64,000 bases of DNA from an uncultured Oscillibacter sp. (GCA_900544615.1 UQVS01000012.1:10398-74397); one strand, 5' to 3'. Positions 52,308-62,209 are shown, counted from the stretch's first letter. The notes: generated by a model not told the origin, from the letters alone. Translations and numbers: made by a program.

Positions 52308-53087
52308 TCATACCCGTTCCATGGCATCCCGGAGCGTGTCGGTGACAGCGCCCTCAAAGACGCGGGCGGAGTGGCCGTGGAGGGTTTCCAGAGCGGCGGC
52401 GGCCAGACCGCAGGGGGTGCTGCCGCCCATGGAGAGATCCATGTCCAGAATGAACTTGATCTCGGTGTCCTGCGGCACGTTGGGGTTGTTGACTTTCAGA
52501 CGGCCGGTTCCGGCGTGGATCTTGGCGGCGCAGCTGGAATCCAGCTTCATCTGGACGTCGTATCCGCAGGAGAGAATTTTGTCCTCGTTGATGTCTGCTT
52601 CGGCCAGAACGCCCAGATAGGCGGGGGCGATGAGCTGCCGCCAGGGCGTATCCTCCAGCCCCAGAGCCGTCCGGGAGATCAGGTTCAGATACCGCAGCCC
52701 CACCCGCTGGAAATAGGCGGGCTTGTAGAGCTGGATGAACGCGGCCAGAGGCTTATCCAGCATCCGGGCAAATTCCTCCCAGCCGGGGTAGGACAGGGTG
52801 GACAGAGCGATGAAATCCTTGGTGAGATTCAGCTTCCATCTGCCGTCCTGAGAGAGAAAATGGTAATTGGTGACGGGGGGCTGGGGTTCCGGCTTGCCGT
52901 TTACCACTTTGGGGGGAAGCACGTCCTGCTTCCGGGCGTACTGGGGGAAATCCTCCCGGATACGCTCCTGAAAGTCGGCAGGCTCCACGTTGTTGATGGT
53001 GAGAATGGTGGGAAAGCGCAGCTGGCAGATGACCTCATGAGCCAGCGTTTTTTCGTAATGTGGATGGGGATGATCGGAAAGCAGCAT
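52308..53087 (-). CDS. TIGR04255-family protein
   Basis: 259 residues. The start HEVICQLRFPTIL, the middle TNYHFLSQDGRWKLNLTKDFIALSTLSYPGW and YFQRVGLRYLNLI are typical of the TIGR04255 family of predicted soluble proteins often found in phage-defence or toxin contexts; its activity is unknown. Here it stands alone between gdhA and a broken tspO. The start at 53087 has an AAAGGAG site. Confidence 0.75.
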   Translation of the reverse strand: MLLSDHPHPHYEKTLAHEVICQLRFPTILTINNVEPADFQERIREDFPQYARKQDVLPPKVVNGKPEPQPPVTNYHFLSQDGRWKLNLTKDFIALSTLSYPGWEEFARMLDKPLAAFIQLYKPAYFQRVGLRYLNLISRTALGLEDTPWRQLIAPAYLGVLAEADINEDKILSCGYDVQMKLDSSCAAKIHAGTGRLKVNNPNVPQDTEIKFILDMDLSMGGSTPCGLAAAALETLHGHSARVFEGAVTDTLRDAMERV

Positions 53088-53262
53088 CAAAAACACTCCT
53101 TTGCATGGGCTTTTTTGTGATGCTTATTGTAGCCCTCCCAAGGGAAAAAGTCAACGCTCCCATTTCTGGCTCCACAATCTGCAAGACCGCCGAGAGCGCA
53201 TAAATGCTCCGCTGCGGCCATATAATGGGGGAAGCGGATATCGCTTTGGGAGGAGGATGTTT

Positions 53263-53723
53263 ATGCAGAAAAAATGGAAGCAGCTGCTGGCCTGTCTGGC
53301 TGCCCCACTGGCGGCCGGGGGGCTGTCGGCGTGGCTGAGCCGGAAGGGCATGAAAGCCTCCGGCACCCTGCATAAGCCGCCGCTGTCTCCACCGGCGTGA
53401 CTGTTCCCGGTGGCCTGGACGATCCTTTTCCTGCTGATGGGGCTGGTTTCCTGGCTGGTACTGCGGCAGCAGCGCCGCCTGCGGGCGGCGCTGCCGGTCT
53501 ATGGTGTGCAGCTCTTTTTCAACTTTTTCTGGCCGCTGCTGTTCTTCCGGTGGGGACTGTTCCTTCCGGCGCTTTTCTGCTGGCGGCGCTGTGGGGACTG
53601 ATCGTCTGGACCGTTACGCTGTTCCGCAGAGTCCGTCCCGCCGCAGGCTGGCTGCTGGCGCCGTATCTCCTCTGGGTCAGCTTTACCGCCTATCTCAACG
53701 CCGGGATCTGGCTGCTGAATTAG
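53263..53723 (+). pseudogene. tspO: tspO/MBR tryptophan-rich sensory protein, broken
   Basis: Three frames together encode a TspO: QLLACLAAPLAAGGLSAWLS...KPPLSPPA, then a TGA (53398-53400) where the family has Trp after PPG or PPA (TGG to TGA), then LFPVAWTILFLLMGLVSWLVL...VQLFFNFFWPLLFFRWGLFLP, a +1 shift near 53565-53580, and FLLAALWGLIVWTVTLF...PYLLWVSFTAYLNAGIWLLN. So one nonsense codon and one frameshift are present. The family binds tetrapyrroles in the membrane. RBS GGGAGGAGG and a TATAAT (53221-53226) precede it. The end overlaps the stop of the convergent gene. Confidence 0.85.
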
Positions 53724-54517
53724 AGGTAGAAGCGGTGGCAGCCGATGGTCTGCTGATAGGTGCAGCTGGCGTTGATCCACACGCCCTGAGACAGCGCCGG
53801 AGCGTAAAAGTACAGGGCGGAGCCGATGACGTTTTCTCCGTCCAGCACCCGGCGCGCCGCCTCCATGGATTGGGCGGAGGGCGTTTTGTAAATCTGACCG
53901 TTGCTCACCGGCTCAAACTGAACGGCGTCCTTCCGATCGAAAATGACCCCCTCGACAGTGTTTGGAAACCGGCTGCTCTCCATCCGGTTCAGGATCACAT
54001 TGCCCACGGCGATCTGCCCGGTCATGGATTCGGCGCCGCTTTCCGCGTAGATGATGCGGGAGAGCCAGTACAGCTCCACGGCGTCATAGGCTGCGCCGGG
54101 GGAGGTCACAGCCGCGCCGCCCAGATAGGGGTCCCATTCCACCTTACAGCCCAGCGCTTCGCACACCAGCCGCAGGGGGACATAGGTCACGCCGCTTTCC
54201 ACGGTGACGCGGCCTGACAGGGCGATTCCGTTGACGCGGATCACATTCCCGGCGGGATCGGCCCGGAGGCTGGCACTGCCGGAAATGGCCGCCGCCTGCC
54301 CGGCTTCGCCGTCCCACCAGACCTGCCAGCTTCCCAGTGCGTTCAGCAGCGCCCGGAGGGGGACATAGGTCACGCCCTGCTCCACATAGGCGGCGGCAGA
54401 CACCGGGATTGCATCTGCCTGCACCGGCACCCGCCGACGGGCGGCCTTTGCCGGGAGTGTCAGCGCCGCGCACAGCAGCGCGGCGGTCAGAAGGTACTTA
54501 CAGGATCGTCGTTTCAT
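53720..54517 (-). CDS. Exported cell-wall hydrolase (SleB-like) with copper-amine-oxidase-N-type domain
   Basis: 265 residues. A signal peptide (KYLLTAALLCAALTLPAKA), a stalk/amine-oxidase N-like domain (about 35-130: VTYVPLRALLNALG, VESGVTYVPLRLVCEALG, twice repeated) and a C-terminal hydrolase-2 domain with LSRIIYAESGAESMTGQIAVGNVILNRMESS typical of SleB/CwlJ cortex-lytic enzymes. It cleaves spore cortex or cell-wall peptidoglycan. The start at 54517 follows GAGAGGACGG. Confidence 0.85.
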   Translation of the reverse strand: MKRRSCKYLLTAALLCAALTLPAKAARRRVPVQADAIPVSAAAYVEQGVTYVPLRALLNALGSWQVWWDGEAGQAAAISGSASLRADPAGNVIRVNGIALSGRVTVESGVTYVPLRLVCEALGCKVEWDPYLGGAAVTSPGAAYDAVELYWLSRIIYAESGAESMTGQIAVGNVILNRMESSRFPNTVEGVIFDRKDAVQFEPVSNGQIYKTPSAQSMEAARRVLDGENVIGSALYFYAPALSQGVWINASCTYQQTIGCHRFYL

Positions 54518-54642
54518 GGGGATTCCGTCCTCTCTGGTTTTGTTACCGTTTTGTAACCTGATTGTAGCGGAAACCAAAGGCAGGAAGCAACCCTCAAAAT
54601 CTGGGGAAAATGGCAGGAACTGCCGGTTTGCAATAGAAACAT

Positions 54643-54684
54643 CCAAAAAGTCCGGCCTCCGCTGCTCTGCGGAGGCCGGACTGT
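54643..54684 (-). terminator. Terminator of ade
   Basis: AGTCCGGCCTCCGC / GCGGAGGCCGGACT with a 6-nt loop; on the minus strand TTTTTGG follows. Confidence 0.85.
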
Positions 54685-54696
54685 GTTCCGTATGCC

Positions 54697-56421
54697 TTAT
54701 ACGTAACTCTGGGTGGTGACATCAAAGACGCCGCGGGTGGTGATCCGCAGGGAAGGAATCACCGGCAGCGCCATGAAGCTCAGGGTCATAAAGGGGTCGA
54801 TGCCGGGGTTCACGCCCAGCGTGTGGGCGACCTCCTTGGCGTGCTCCAGCTTTTCGTTGACAGTCACCAGCGGTTCGTCGCTCATGATCCCGGCGATGGC
54901 CAGCGGCACTTCGGCGATGGGGGCTTCACCGTCCCACACCACAATACCGCCGTTCAGCTCCACCACCCGGTTGACGGCGGCGGCCATGTCGGCCTCGCTG
55001 GTGCCCACCACGATGATGTTGTGGGAGTCGTGGGAAATGGAGGTGGCCACCGCGCCGGATTTCAGGCCGTAGCCCTGAATGTAGCCGATGCCGATGTGAT
55101 GGGTATTCTTGTGCCGCTCCACCACGGCGATTTTCAGAATGTCATAGTCCACGTCGATGCGGTCGGAATATCCGGCGTCCACCGTGGTGATCTCGCCGTC
55201 TACCATGCCGATGACGCCGCGGGGGCGTTTCTCGGCAAAATCTTCAGCGGTCAGCGCCGCCACGTGGAAGGTCTTGTGGGCGCGCTCCACCAGATACGGT
55301 TCGATCTCCGGGGCGGGGAAGCCCCTGACTTCTCCGTGATCCACCATGAGGACGCCCTTCTTGTAGACCTGCTGGATGTTGAAGGCACGGAAATTGTCGA
55401 TGATCACAAAATCCGCCAGATAGCCGGGGGAGATGCCGCCCCGGTTGTTCAGCAGGAAGTAGCGGGCGGCGTTGTGGCAGGCCACCTTGACCGCCGTGAT
55501 GGGATCGGCCCCCAGAGAGATGGCCTTTTTCACAATGTAGTCGATGTGGCCCTTTTCCAGCAGGTCGTTGGGGTGCTTGTCATCGGTGCAGAACATACAG
55601 CGGTCAGCGTACTGACTGCTGAGGAGAGGCATCAGGGCCTCCAGATTCCGGGCGGCGGTGCCTTCCCGGATCATGATGAACTGGCCTCGTTCCAGCTTGG
55701 CCAGAGCGTCCTTCAGATCGTGACATTCGTGGTCGGAGTAGACACCGGCGGCAATGTAGGCGTTGAGGTCGTTGTCCACCAGATCCGGGGCGTGGCCGTC
55801 AATCTTCTTGTGATGGGCCTGCGCCGCCACGATCTTCTCCACCGTCTGCTCATCGCCGTTGATGGCGCCTACAAAGTTCATCATCTCCGCAAGTCCCTGA
55901 ACGCGGGGGTGGTCATAGAAGCTGTCAATGGCCCGGTAGTCCAGAATGGCGCCGGATTCGTCCAGCGGGGTGGCGGGAACGCAGGAGGGCAGCATGAACC
56001 GCACGTCTACCGGCAGATTCTCCGTGGCCTGAAGCATATATTCGATGCCGTCGGTGCCCATGACGTTGGCGATTTCGTGAGGATCGGTCACAACGGTAGT
56101 GGTGCCGTGGGGCAGGACGGCCTTCACGAACTCTGTGGGACTGACCAGAGAACTTTCCAGATGGATGTGGGCGTCCAGAAAGCCGGGGAGGACAATTTTG
56201 CCGGTGCAGTCCACTTCCTCCCGGCCGTGGTAGCTGCCCATGCCGACAATGAGGCCCTCTGTCACGGCAATGTCCATGTTGGACAGCTCGTTGGAGAACA
56301 CATTGACAAATGTGGCGTTCTTCAGCACCAGATCCGCAGGCTCCCGCCCGGCGGCGGCAGCGATGATCCGCTGCTTTTTCAGCAGCTTTCGGTTGATCTT
56401 TCCTGCATAGCTTTCCGGCAT
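54697..56421 (-). CDS. ade: Adenine deaminase
   Basis: 574 residues of the amidohydrolase Ade family. Metal ligands: GFLDAHIHLESS near residue 75, VVTDPHEIANV, and later DGHAPDL, SDHEC and FCTDDKHPNDL. It converts adenine to hypoxanthine in the cytoplasm. The start at 56421 is preceded by AAAGGAG. Confidence 0.94.
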   Translation of the reverse strand: MPESYAGKINRKLLKKQRIIAAAAGREPADLVLKNATFVNVFSNELSNMDIAVTEGLIVGMGSYHGREEVDCTGKIVLPGFLDAHIHLESSLVSPTEFVKAVLPHGTTTVVTDPHEIANVMGTDGIEYMLQATENLPVDVRFMLPSCVPATPLDESGAILDYRAIDSFYDHPRVQGLAEMMNFVGAINGDEQTVEKIVAAQAHHKKIDGHAPDLVDNDLNAYIAAGVYSDHECHDLKDALAKLERGQFIMIREGTAARNLEALMPLLSSQYADRCMFCTDDKHPNDLLEKGHIDYIVKKAISLGADPITAVKVACHNAARYFLLNNRGGISPGYLADFVIIDNFRAFNIQQVYKKGVLMVDHGEVRGFPAPEIEPYLVERAHKTFHVAALTAEDFAEKRPRGVIGMVDGEITTVDAGYSDRIDVDYDILKIAVVERHKNTHHIGIGYIQGYGLKSGAVATSISHDSHNIIVVGTSEADMAAAVNRVVELNGGIVVWDGEAPIAEVPLAIAGIMSDEPLVTVNEKLEHAKEVAHTLGVNPGIDPFMTLSFMALPVIPSLRITTRGVFDVTTQSYV

Positions 56422-56640
56422 AGTACCACTCCTTTTATAAAATTTAATGGCATTGCGCTTACTTATGATAGACATAAAGAAATATAATATTGCCTGTTCT
56501 TGGATGCAGTATACTCGAAAAAAGCCTGTTTGTCCATAGGAGAGCGGGGGAGGCTCTGCCGAAATTTTGCCCGGATTTTCGGCAGAATGTTACAGGGACA
56601 GAAAAGCGAGGAACGGATGCGCTTTTTCACGGGAAATCCA

Positions 56641-56669
56641 TTGCGGAACGGAGAAAAATAGGATATACT
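56641..56669 (+). promoter_or_regulatory. Promoter of polA
   Basis: TTGCGG, a 17-bp spacer, TATACT; a second TATAAT-like word lies just downstream (56672-56677). Confidence 0.5.
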
Positions 56670-56707
56670 TATTATAATTGCGCCATATTGATTCCGGAGG
56701 TTTTCTC

Positions 56708-59359
56708 ATGAAGTGCATGGTCATTGACGGCAATTCCATCATCAACCGGGCCTATTACGGCATCCGTCCCCTGACCAATCGGGAGGGGCTGTATACCCAC
56801 GCCATCTTCGGCTTCCTCACCACGCTGCTGCGCCTGAAGGAGGAAGAGCAGCCGGACGCCCTGTGCGTTGCCTTTGACCTCCACGCCCCCACCTTCCGCC
56901 ACAAGGCGGACGCGGCCTATAAGGCCACCCGGAAGCCCATGCCGGAGGAGTTGCGGATGCAGGTGCCGGTTCTGAAAGAGGTGCTGGACGCCCTGAATAT
57001 CCCCCGCTATGAGCTGGAGGGCTGGGAGGCCGACGACCTCATCGGCACCATTTCCCGGAAGTGCGAAGGGGCGGGCTGGGACTGCGTGGTGGTGACGGGA
57101 GACAAGGATTCCCTCCAGCTGATTACGGAACACACCAAGGTGAAGCTGGTGTCTACCCGCATGGGGCAGACCACCACCAAGGATATGACCCCGGAGACTT
57201 TCCGGGAGCAGTACGGCTTTGAACCCATCCACATAATCGACCTGAAGGCCCTCATGGGAGACACCTCCGACAATATCCCCGGCGTACCGGGGATCGGGGA
57301 AAAGACCGCCATGGATCTGATTCAAAAATATGGCAGTGTGGATACTATTTATGAGAAGCTGCCGGAAATCGACGCCAAGCCTGCCGCCGTCAAAAAATTG
57401 ACAGCGGGGGAGGAGGCGGCCCGACACTCTTACTGGCTGGCCACCATCGTCACCGATGCGCCGCTGCCCTTTGACCCGGCGGCGAACCGGGTGCAGACGC
57501 CGGGGCCGGAAGCGTATCCCCTGTTTCTGCGGCTGGAATTTTCCAAGCTCATCGAAAAAATGAACCTGCGGCCGGAGGAAACGGCCCCTGCCGGGAAAGC
57601 GCCGGACATGACTGTGACGGTGGAGTGCGTCACGGCGGAAAGTCGGGCGGCGGAGCTGCTGGAGCAGTTCCGGCAGGCGGAAAGGGTGACGGTGCTGGCC
57701 CTGCCGGATCTCTCCGGGGTCATCGTGGACTGCGGCATGGGGACGGATACCGCCCTGTCGGCAGAATTTTTCTTTGAACGCTATGCCGGGGACTGGAACG
57801 CCCTGCTGAACGCCCTGTTTGCTGCCGACATCAGAAAGGTGAGCCATAACGTCAAGGATCTGATGCGGACGCTGCTGGAAAACGGCCTGAATGCCGAGGG
57901 CTTTGTGTTCGACACGGCGCTGGCTGCCTATCTGGCGGACGCCACCAGCGGCAAATATGAGATCGGGCAGCTGTTTGCCGGATACTTCCATACGGAGCTG
58001 GGAAAGCCCGTCTATCTGGAGCCGGACGCCTTTTCCCTGCTGGGTGATTCCGCGGCGGCGGAAGCGGCTTTTCGCAGCGATACCGCCGCTGTGGGCGCGT
58101 TGTACGAGGTGCTGCTGCCCAGACTGAAAGAACTGAACCTCTGGGAACTCTATACCACGGCGGAGCTGCCCCTGTGCCGGGTTCTGGCGGAAATGGAGCT
58201 GGCAGGCTGCCGGGTGGACAAGGGGGCGCTGGTGTCCTTCGGAGAAATGCTCTCGGAAAAGGCCAACGCGCTGGAACAGGACATTTACAACATGGCCGGG
58301 GAGGAATTCAACATCAACTCCCCCAAGCAGCTGGGAGAAATTTTATTCGGCAAGCTGGGCCTGCCCCACGGCAAGAAAACGAAAACCGGCTGGTCCACCA
58401 ATGCGGACGTGCTGGAAAAGCTGCGGTATGAGGCGCCTATCGTGGGAGCTGTGCTGGAATACCGGCAGTACGCCAAGCTGAAGTCCACCTATGCCGACGG
58501 TCTCCTGAAAGCCATGGATCCGGACGGCCGCATCCGCACCCGGTTCCAGATGACCGTCACGGACACCGGGCGGCTCAGTTCCAGAGAGCCGAATTTGCAG
58601 AACATTCCCACCCGGACGGACCTTGGCAGCGAAATTCGGAAGATGTTCATCCCGGCGGCAGGCTGCGTGCTGGTGGACGCGGACTATTCCCAGATCGAGC
58701 TGCGGCTGCTGGCGCATATCTCCGGGGATACGGCCATGCAGGCGGCCTTCACCTCCGGCGCGGACATCCACACCGCCACGGCGGCGCAGGTGTTCCATGT
58801 GGACCCTGCCGACGTGACCCATGAAATGCGGCGGCGGGCCAAGGCGGTGAACTTCGGCATTGTCTACGGCATCTCCGCCTTTTCTCTCAGTCAGGACATC
58901 GGCGTGACGGTGGCAGAGGCGAAAGCCTATATGGAGGCCTATTTTGCCACCTTCCCCGGTGTGCGGCAGTATATGGACAGCGTGGTGGCACAGGCGAAGG
59001 AGCAGGGCTATGTAGAGACCCTGTTCCACCGGCGGCGGGAGCTGCCGGAGATCAGATCCTCCAATTTCAATCTGCGTTCCTTTGGGGAGCGTGTGGCGCT
59101 GAATATGCCCATTCAGGGCACGGCGGCGGATATCATGAAGCTGGCTATGGTGGCCGTGGAGCGGCGGCTGAAAGAGGAGCTGCCGTCGGCAAAGCTTGTT
59201 TTGCAGGTACACGACGAGCTGATCGTGGAGTGCCGGGAGGAGCAGGCGGAAGCAGCCGCCCGGATGCTGGAAGAGGAAATGGAGCAGGTGGTCTCCCTCT
59301 CCGTCCCCCTGACGGCAGAGGCCCACTGGGGCAAGAACTGGCTGGAAGCCAAAGGATAA
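56708..59359 (+). CDS. polA: DNA polymerase I
   Basis: 883 residues. The 5'-3' exonuclease domain (1-290) has VIDGNSIINRAYYG and the GDKDSLQLI, GVPGIGEKTA motifs. The middle proofreading domain lacks the usual DxE motif, so it is inactive. The polymerase domain has motif A DYSQIELRLLAH, motif B RRRAKAVNFGIVYG and motif C QVHDELIVE. It works in Okazaki processing and repair. The start at 56708 has CCGGAGG. It heads polA-rimI-GNAT-tsaD. Confidence 0.96.
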   Translation: MKCMVIDGNSIINRAYYGIRPLTNREGLYTHAIFGFLTTLLRLKEEEQPDALCVAFDLHAPTFRHKADAAYKATRKPMPEELRMQVPVLKEVLDALNIPRYELEGWEADDLIGTISRKCEGAGWDCVVVTGDKDSLQLITEHTKVKLVSTRMGQTTTKDMTPETFREQYGFEPIHIIDLKALMGDTSDNIPGVPGIGEKTAMDLIQKYGSVDTIYEKLPEIDAKPAAVKKLTAGEEAARHSYWLATIVTDAPLPFDPAANRVQTPGPEAYPLFLRLEFSKLIEKMNLRPEETAPAGKAPDMTVTVECVTAESRAAELLEQFRQAERVTVLALPDLSGVIVDCGMGTDTALSAEFFFERYAGDWNALLNALFAADIRKVSHNVKDLMRTLLENGLNAEGFVFDTALAAYLADATSGKYEIGQLFAGYFHTELGKPVYLEPDAFSLLGDSAAAEAAFRSDTAAVGALYEVLLPRLKELNLWELYTTAELPLCRVLAEMELAGCRVDKGALVSFGEMLSEKANALEQDIYNMAGEEFNINSPKQLGEILFGKLGLPHGKKTKTGWSTNADVLEKLRYEAPIVGAVLEYRQYAKLKSTYADGLLKAMDPDGRIRTRFQMTVTDTGRLSSREPNLQNIPTRTDLGSEIRKMFIPAAGCVLVDADYSQIELRLLAHISGDTAMQAAFTSGADIHTATAAQVFHVDPADVTHEMRRRAKAVNFGIVYGISAFSLSQDIGVTVAEAKAYMEAYFATFPGVRQYMDSVVAQAKEQGYVETLFHRRRELPEIRSSNFNLRSFGERVALNMPIQGTAADIMKLAMVAVERRLKEELPSAKLVLQVHDELIVECREEQAEAAARMLEEEMEQVVSLSVPLTAEAHWGKNWLEAKG

Positions 59360-59369
59360 GGAGCAGCAT

Positions 59370-59858
59370 ATGGAAGAAAAGAAACTGCACGTCCGCATCG
59401 TCCCCATGACGGCGGATCATCTGGACGAGGTGGCGGAGCTGGAGCGGATCTGCTTTACCACGCCGTGGAGCCGGAATATGCTGGCGGAGGAGCTGGACAA
59501 CTACCTCTCCGCCTTTCTGGTGGCGCTGGACGATCAGGATCATGTGGTGGGCTATGCCGGTTTGCAGGCGGTGTTGGACGAGGGGTATATCACCAACGTG
59601 GCTGTCCGGCCGGACTGCCGGAAGCAGGGCGTGGCCGGTAAGCTTTTGCAGGTGTTTCTGGATTTTGCGGAGGGGAACCATCTGGCGTTCCTTTCGCTGG
59701 AAGTCCGTGCGTCCAACTATGACGCCATCGCCCTGTACGGAAGCCGGGGCTTCCGCAGCGTGGGCCGGCGGAAAAATTACTATGAGCATCCCAGAGAGGA
59801 TGCCATCATTATGACCAAGGAGTTTGAACATCATGGAACTGAGACTCCCGTCAGTTGA
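59370..59858 (+). CDS. rimI: Ribosomal protein S18-alanine N-acetyltransferase
   Basis: 162 residues of the GNAT fold. Acetyl-CoA motif VAVRPDCRKQGVAGKLL; N-terminal MTADHLDEVAELERICFTTPWS is typical of RimI; VRASNYDAIALYGSRGFRSVGRRKNYY near the end. It acetylates the S18 N-terminus. It lies 10 bp after polA and overlaps the following gene. Confidence 0.92.
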   Translation: MEEKKLHVRIVPMTADHLDEVAELERICFTTPWSRNMLAEELDNYLSAFLVALDDQDHVVGYAGLQAVLDEGYITNVAVRPDCRKQGVAGKLLQVFLDFAEGNHLAFLSLEVRASNYDAIALYGSRGFRSVGRRKNYYEHPREDAIIMTKEFEHHGTETPVS

Positions 59859-60426
59859 ACAACTGAGGACGGTTTATGACCGGGATCTGAAAGAGGCGTT
59901 TCCCGCGGCGGAGCTGAAGCCTCTGCGGAATATTGAGAAGAGCTGGGCGGAGGGCTGGTACAAGCCCTACTGCCTGTTTGACGGAGACAATATCGTAGGC
60001 GAAGCATTCCTCTGGCTGGGACACCCCGGCTGGGCGTTGCTGGATTACCTGTGCGTTTCCAGTATCCGCCGCAACGGCGGCGTCGGTGCGTCTATCCTGG
60101 AAAAGCTGCGGGAGCGGGAGGCGGACACGGTGATCTTCGGGGAATCGGAAGCTCCGGAGGACGCACCGGACCCGGAGATGGCCCGGCGGCGGTTGGGGTT
60201 CTATGCCCGGTGCGGTCTGCGGACCGCTGGGTATGATACGGAGATGTTCGGCGTCCACTACAAGACCCTGTATCTCGCCGGCGGTCCGGTGGATGATGCC
60301 GCCCTGATGGAAGAACACCGGTTCGTTTACGAGAATACATTTTCTGCGGACAAATACTGCAAGTATGTCCGCATCCCCTTTGACCCCAAGGCTGCGCCGG
60401 GGCCGAAGGTGGCATGGCAGCAGTGA
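59833..60426 (+). CDS. GNAT-family N-acetyltransferase of unknown substrate
   Basis: 197 residues. A GNAT-like core with LDYLCVSSIRRNGGVGASILEKL (acetyl-CoA site) and RRRLGFYARCGLRTAGYDTEMFG. The start is ATG 59833 with an AAGGAG site; it overlaps rimI by 26 bases, so they are co-translated. The substrate is not readable from the sequence. Confidence 0.8.
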   Translation: MELRLPSVEQLRTVYDRDLKEAFPAAELKPLRNIEKSWAEGWYKPYCLFDGDNIVGEAFLWLGHPGWALLDYLCVSSIRRNGGVGASILEKLREREADTVIFGESEAPEDAPDPEMARRRLGFYARCGLRTAGYDTEMFGVHYKTLYLAGGPVDDAALMEEHRFVYENTFSADKYCKYVRIPFDPKAAPGPKVAWQQ

Positions 60427-60545
60427 CCCGCTCTGAACTTTGAAATCAGACTGCACAGGGAACTGCATGGAAGCTCCCTGTATCCGCCGGACATTCGCCG
60501 CAAAAGCGGACTGCACGGCGCACAACGAGAAAGAAGTATGAAACG

Positions 60546-61553
60546 ATGAAGATTTTAGCTTTTGAATCCTCCTGCGATGAGACTGCTGTGGCAGTGGTGG
60601 AGGACGGACGGCGCGTACTGTCCGACGTCATCGCGTCTCAGGCGGATATGCACGCCCTATACGGCGGCGTGGTGCCGGAAATTGCCTCCCGGAAGCACGT
60701 AGAGGTGATCGCCGCCCTGACGGAAAAGGCGCTGGCGGACGCCAACTGCACCCGGCAGGATATCGACGCCGTGGCTGTCACCTATGCGCCGGGACTGATC
60801 GGCGCGGTGCTGGTGGGGCTGAGCTTTGCCAAGTCCATGGCCTATGGTCTGGGCGTCCCTTTGATCCCGGTTCACCATGTCAGGGGGCATATTGCTGCAA
60901 ACTATCTGGCTTTCCCTGAGCTGGAACCGCCCTTTCTGGCGTTGGCCATCTCCGGCGGCAACACCTTGATCGTGGATGTCCGGGACTATACGGATTTGCA
61001 AATTCTGGGCGCTACACGGGACGATGCGGCAGGGGAGTGCTTTGACAAGGCGGCCCGCGTGCTGGGACTGCCCTATCCCGGCGGCGGCCCGATGGACAAG
61101 CTGGCGCAGCAGTCCAGGGGCGGCGTCTACACCCTGCCCCATTCCCATGTGGAAGGCGCACCGCTGGACATGAGCTTTTCCGGCCTGAAAACAGCGGTGG
61201 TAAATCTGGCCCACCATGCCGAGCAGATCGGTGAGCCGCTGGACGCTCCGGCGCTGGCAAGGGATTTCGCACAGGCGGTCAGTGATACACTGGTACCCCG
61301 CGCCATGGAAGCGGCAAAGCAGGCGGGGCGCACCGTCATTGCCGCGGCAGGCGGCGTGGCGGCCAACTCTGTGATCCGGGGCGATCTGGAGCGGGCCTGC
61401 GAACAGGCGGGCTGCAAGCTGTATATGCCGCCTCTGCGGTGGTGCGGCGATAACGGCGCCATGATCGGCGCACAGGGGTATTATGAATATCTGGCGGGGC
61501 ATACAGCGGGAATGAATCTCAACGCCTACGCCACACGGGATATCAGCGAATAA
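60546..61553 (+). CDS. tsaD: tRNA N6-threonylcarbamoyladenosine synthase catalytic subunit
   Basis: 335 residues of the Kae1/TsaD ASKHA family. Metal histidines in PVHHVRGHIAANYL; ISGGNTLIV; GECFDKAARVLGLPYPGGG; and the nucleotide end CGDNGAMIGAQGYYEY. It makes t6A37 on ANN-decoding tRNAs with TsaB and TsaE. It follows the acetyltransferase genes, a common order near rimI. Confidence 0.96.
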   Translation: MKILAFESSCDETAVAVVEDGRRVLSDVIASQADMHALYGGVVPEIASRKHVEVIAALTEKALADANCTRQDIDAVAVTYAPGLIGAVLVGLSFAKSMAYGLGVPLIPVHHVRGHIAANYLAFPELEPPFLALAISGGNTLIVDVRDYTDLQILGATRDDAAGECFDKAARVLGLPYPGGGPMDKLAQQSRGGVYTLPHSHVEGAPLDMSFSGLKTAVVNLAHHAEQIGEPLDAPALARDFAQAVSDTLVPRAMEAAKQAGRTVIAAAGGVAANSVIRGDLERACEQAGCKLYMPPLRWCGDNGAMIGAQGYYEYLAGHTAGMNLNAYATRDISE

Positions 61554-61562
61554 GTACAGAGT

Positions 61563-61593
61563 CAGCGGCTGCTTCGGCAGCCGCTGTTTTGGT
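61563..61593 (+). terminator. Terminator after tsaD
   Basis: CAGCGGCTGC TTCG GCAGCCGCTG stem, then TTTTGG. Confidence 0.85.
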
Positions 61594-61719
61594 ATGCGGC
61601 GGTTGTCAATAGAAAAAACAGAGAACTGCGGAGAGGGCAGACGGGATTTTAAAAATTATGTAAAATAAAGTTGCGTTTTTGAAAAGGGAAAAAGTAGGGT
61701 TTGCGAATTTGGAAAACTT

Positions 61720-61793
61720 TGTGGAAAACTCGGAAAAGCATTGAACAGAGACGAAAAAGTGAATGTGCAAAACTCTGTGGAGAATGTGAATAA
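61720..61793. promoter_or_regulatory. Cluster of DnaA-box-like sequences
   Basis: Read on the minus strand: TTTTCCACA (61720-61728), TTTTGCACA (61765-61773), TTCTCCACA (61776-61784) and the perfect box TTATTCACA (61785-61793). They lie in a 450-bp AT-rich stretch (61610-62060) with no gene that I can see. There is no dnaA or replication gene in the window. Confidence 0.4.
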
Positions 61794-62135
61794 CTGTTTG
61801 TAAATGAAAATTATGTATAACTTTATGTAAACAAAAGAAAGCGGAAAAAAAGGTAGAAAAAAAGCGTTTTTGGGATCTTGCAGCGGACGGCTTTTGTATG
61901 GGAAGTTCAAATTTGACGAAAAATGTTTGTAAAGATGGGAAAACGCCAAAAATTCGGGGGACGAAAAAGATGCGACTATACATGGCGTATTATATGGAAG
62001 TTCTGCGGATTAGCAAAGGTTTCGGAGAAATAGGTTGACGGTTGCGAAAAAGTGTGGTATGATTATCTCCGCTGAAAATGAAGAAACGTTGCTGTCGGCG
62101 GATTTACAGAAGCCGGAGCGGTTCTTTTCCAAGTC

Positions 62136-62178
62136 AATATGCTAATGTAGCTCAGTCGGTAGAGCAGCTGATTCGTAA
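62136..62178 (+). pseudogene. Partial duplicate of tRNA-Thr (5' half)
   Basis: GCTAATGTAGCTCAGTCGG...GATTCGTAA repeats the first 38 bases of the intact tRNA plus five bases upstream (AATAT), then diverges before the anticodon stem closes. No T arm or acceptor 3' half follows. Confidence 0.8.
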
Positions 62179-62209
62179 GAATCAGGTCTGCGACTCCAAA
62201 AGTGAATAT

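Noticed and set aside
56422..56707. Purine riboswitch before adenine deaminase
   Set aside because: No conserved junction sequence of the purine aptamer is visible upstream of ade.
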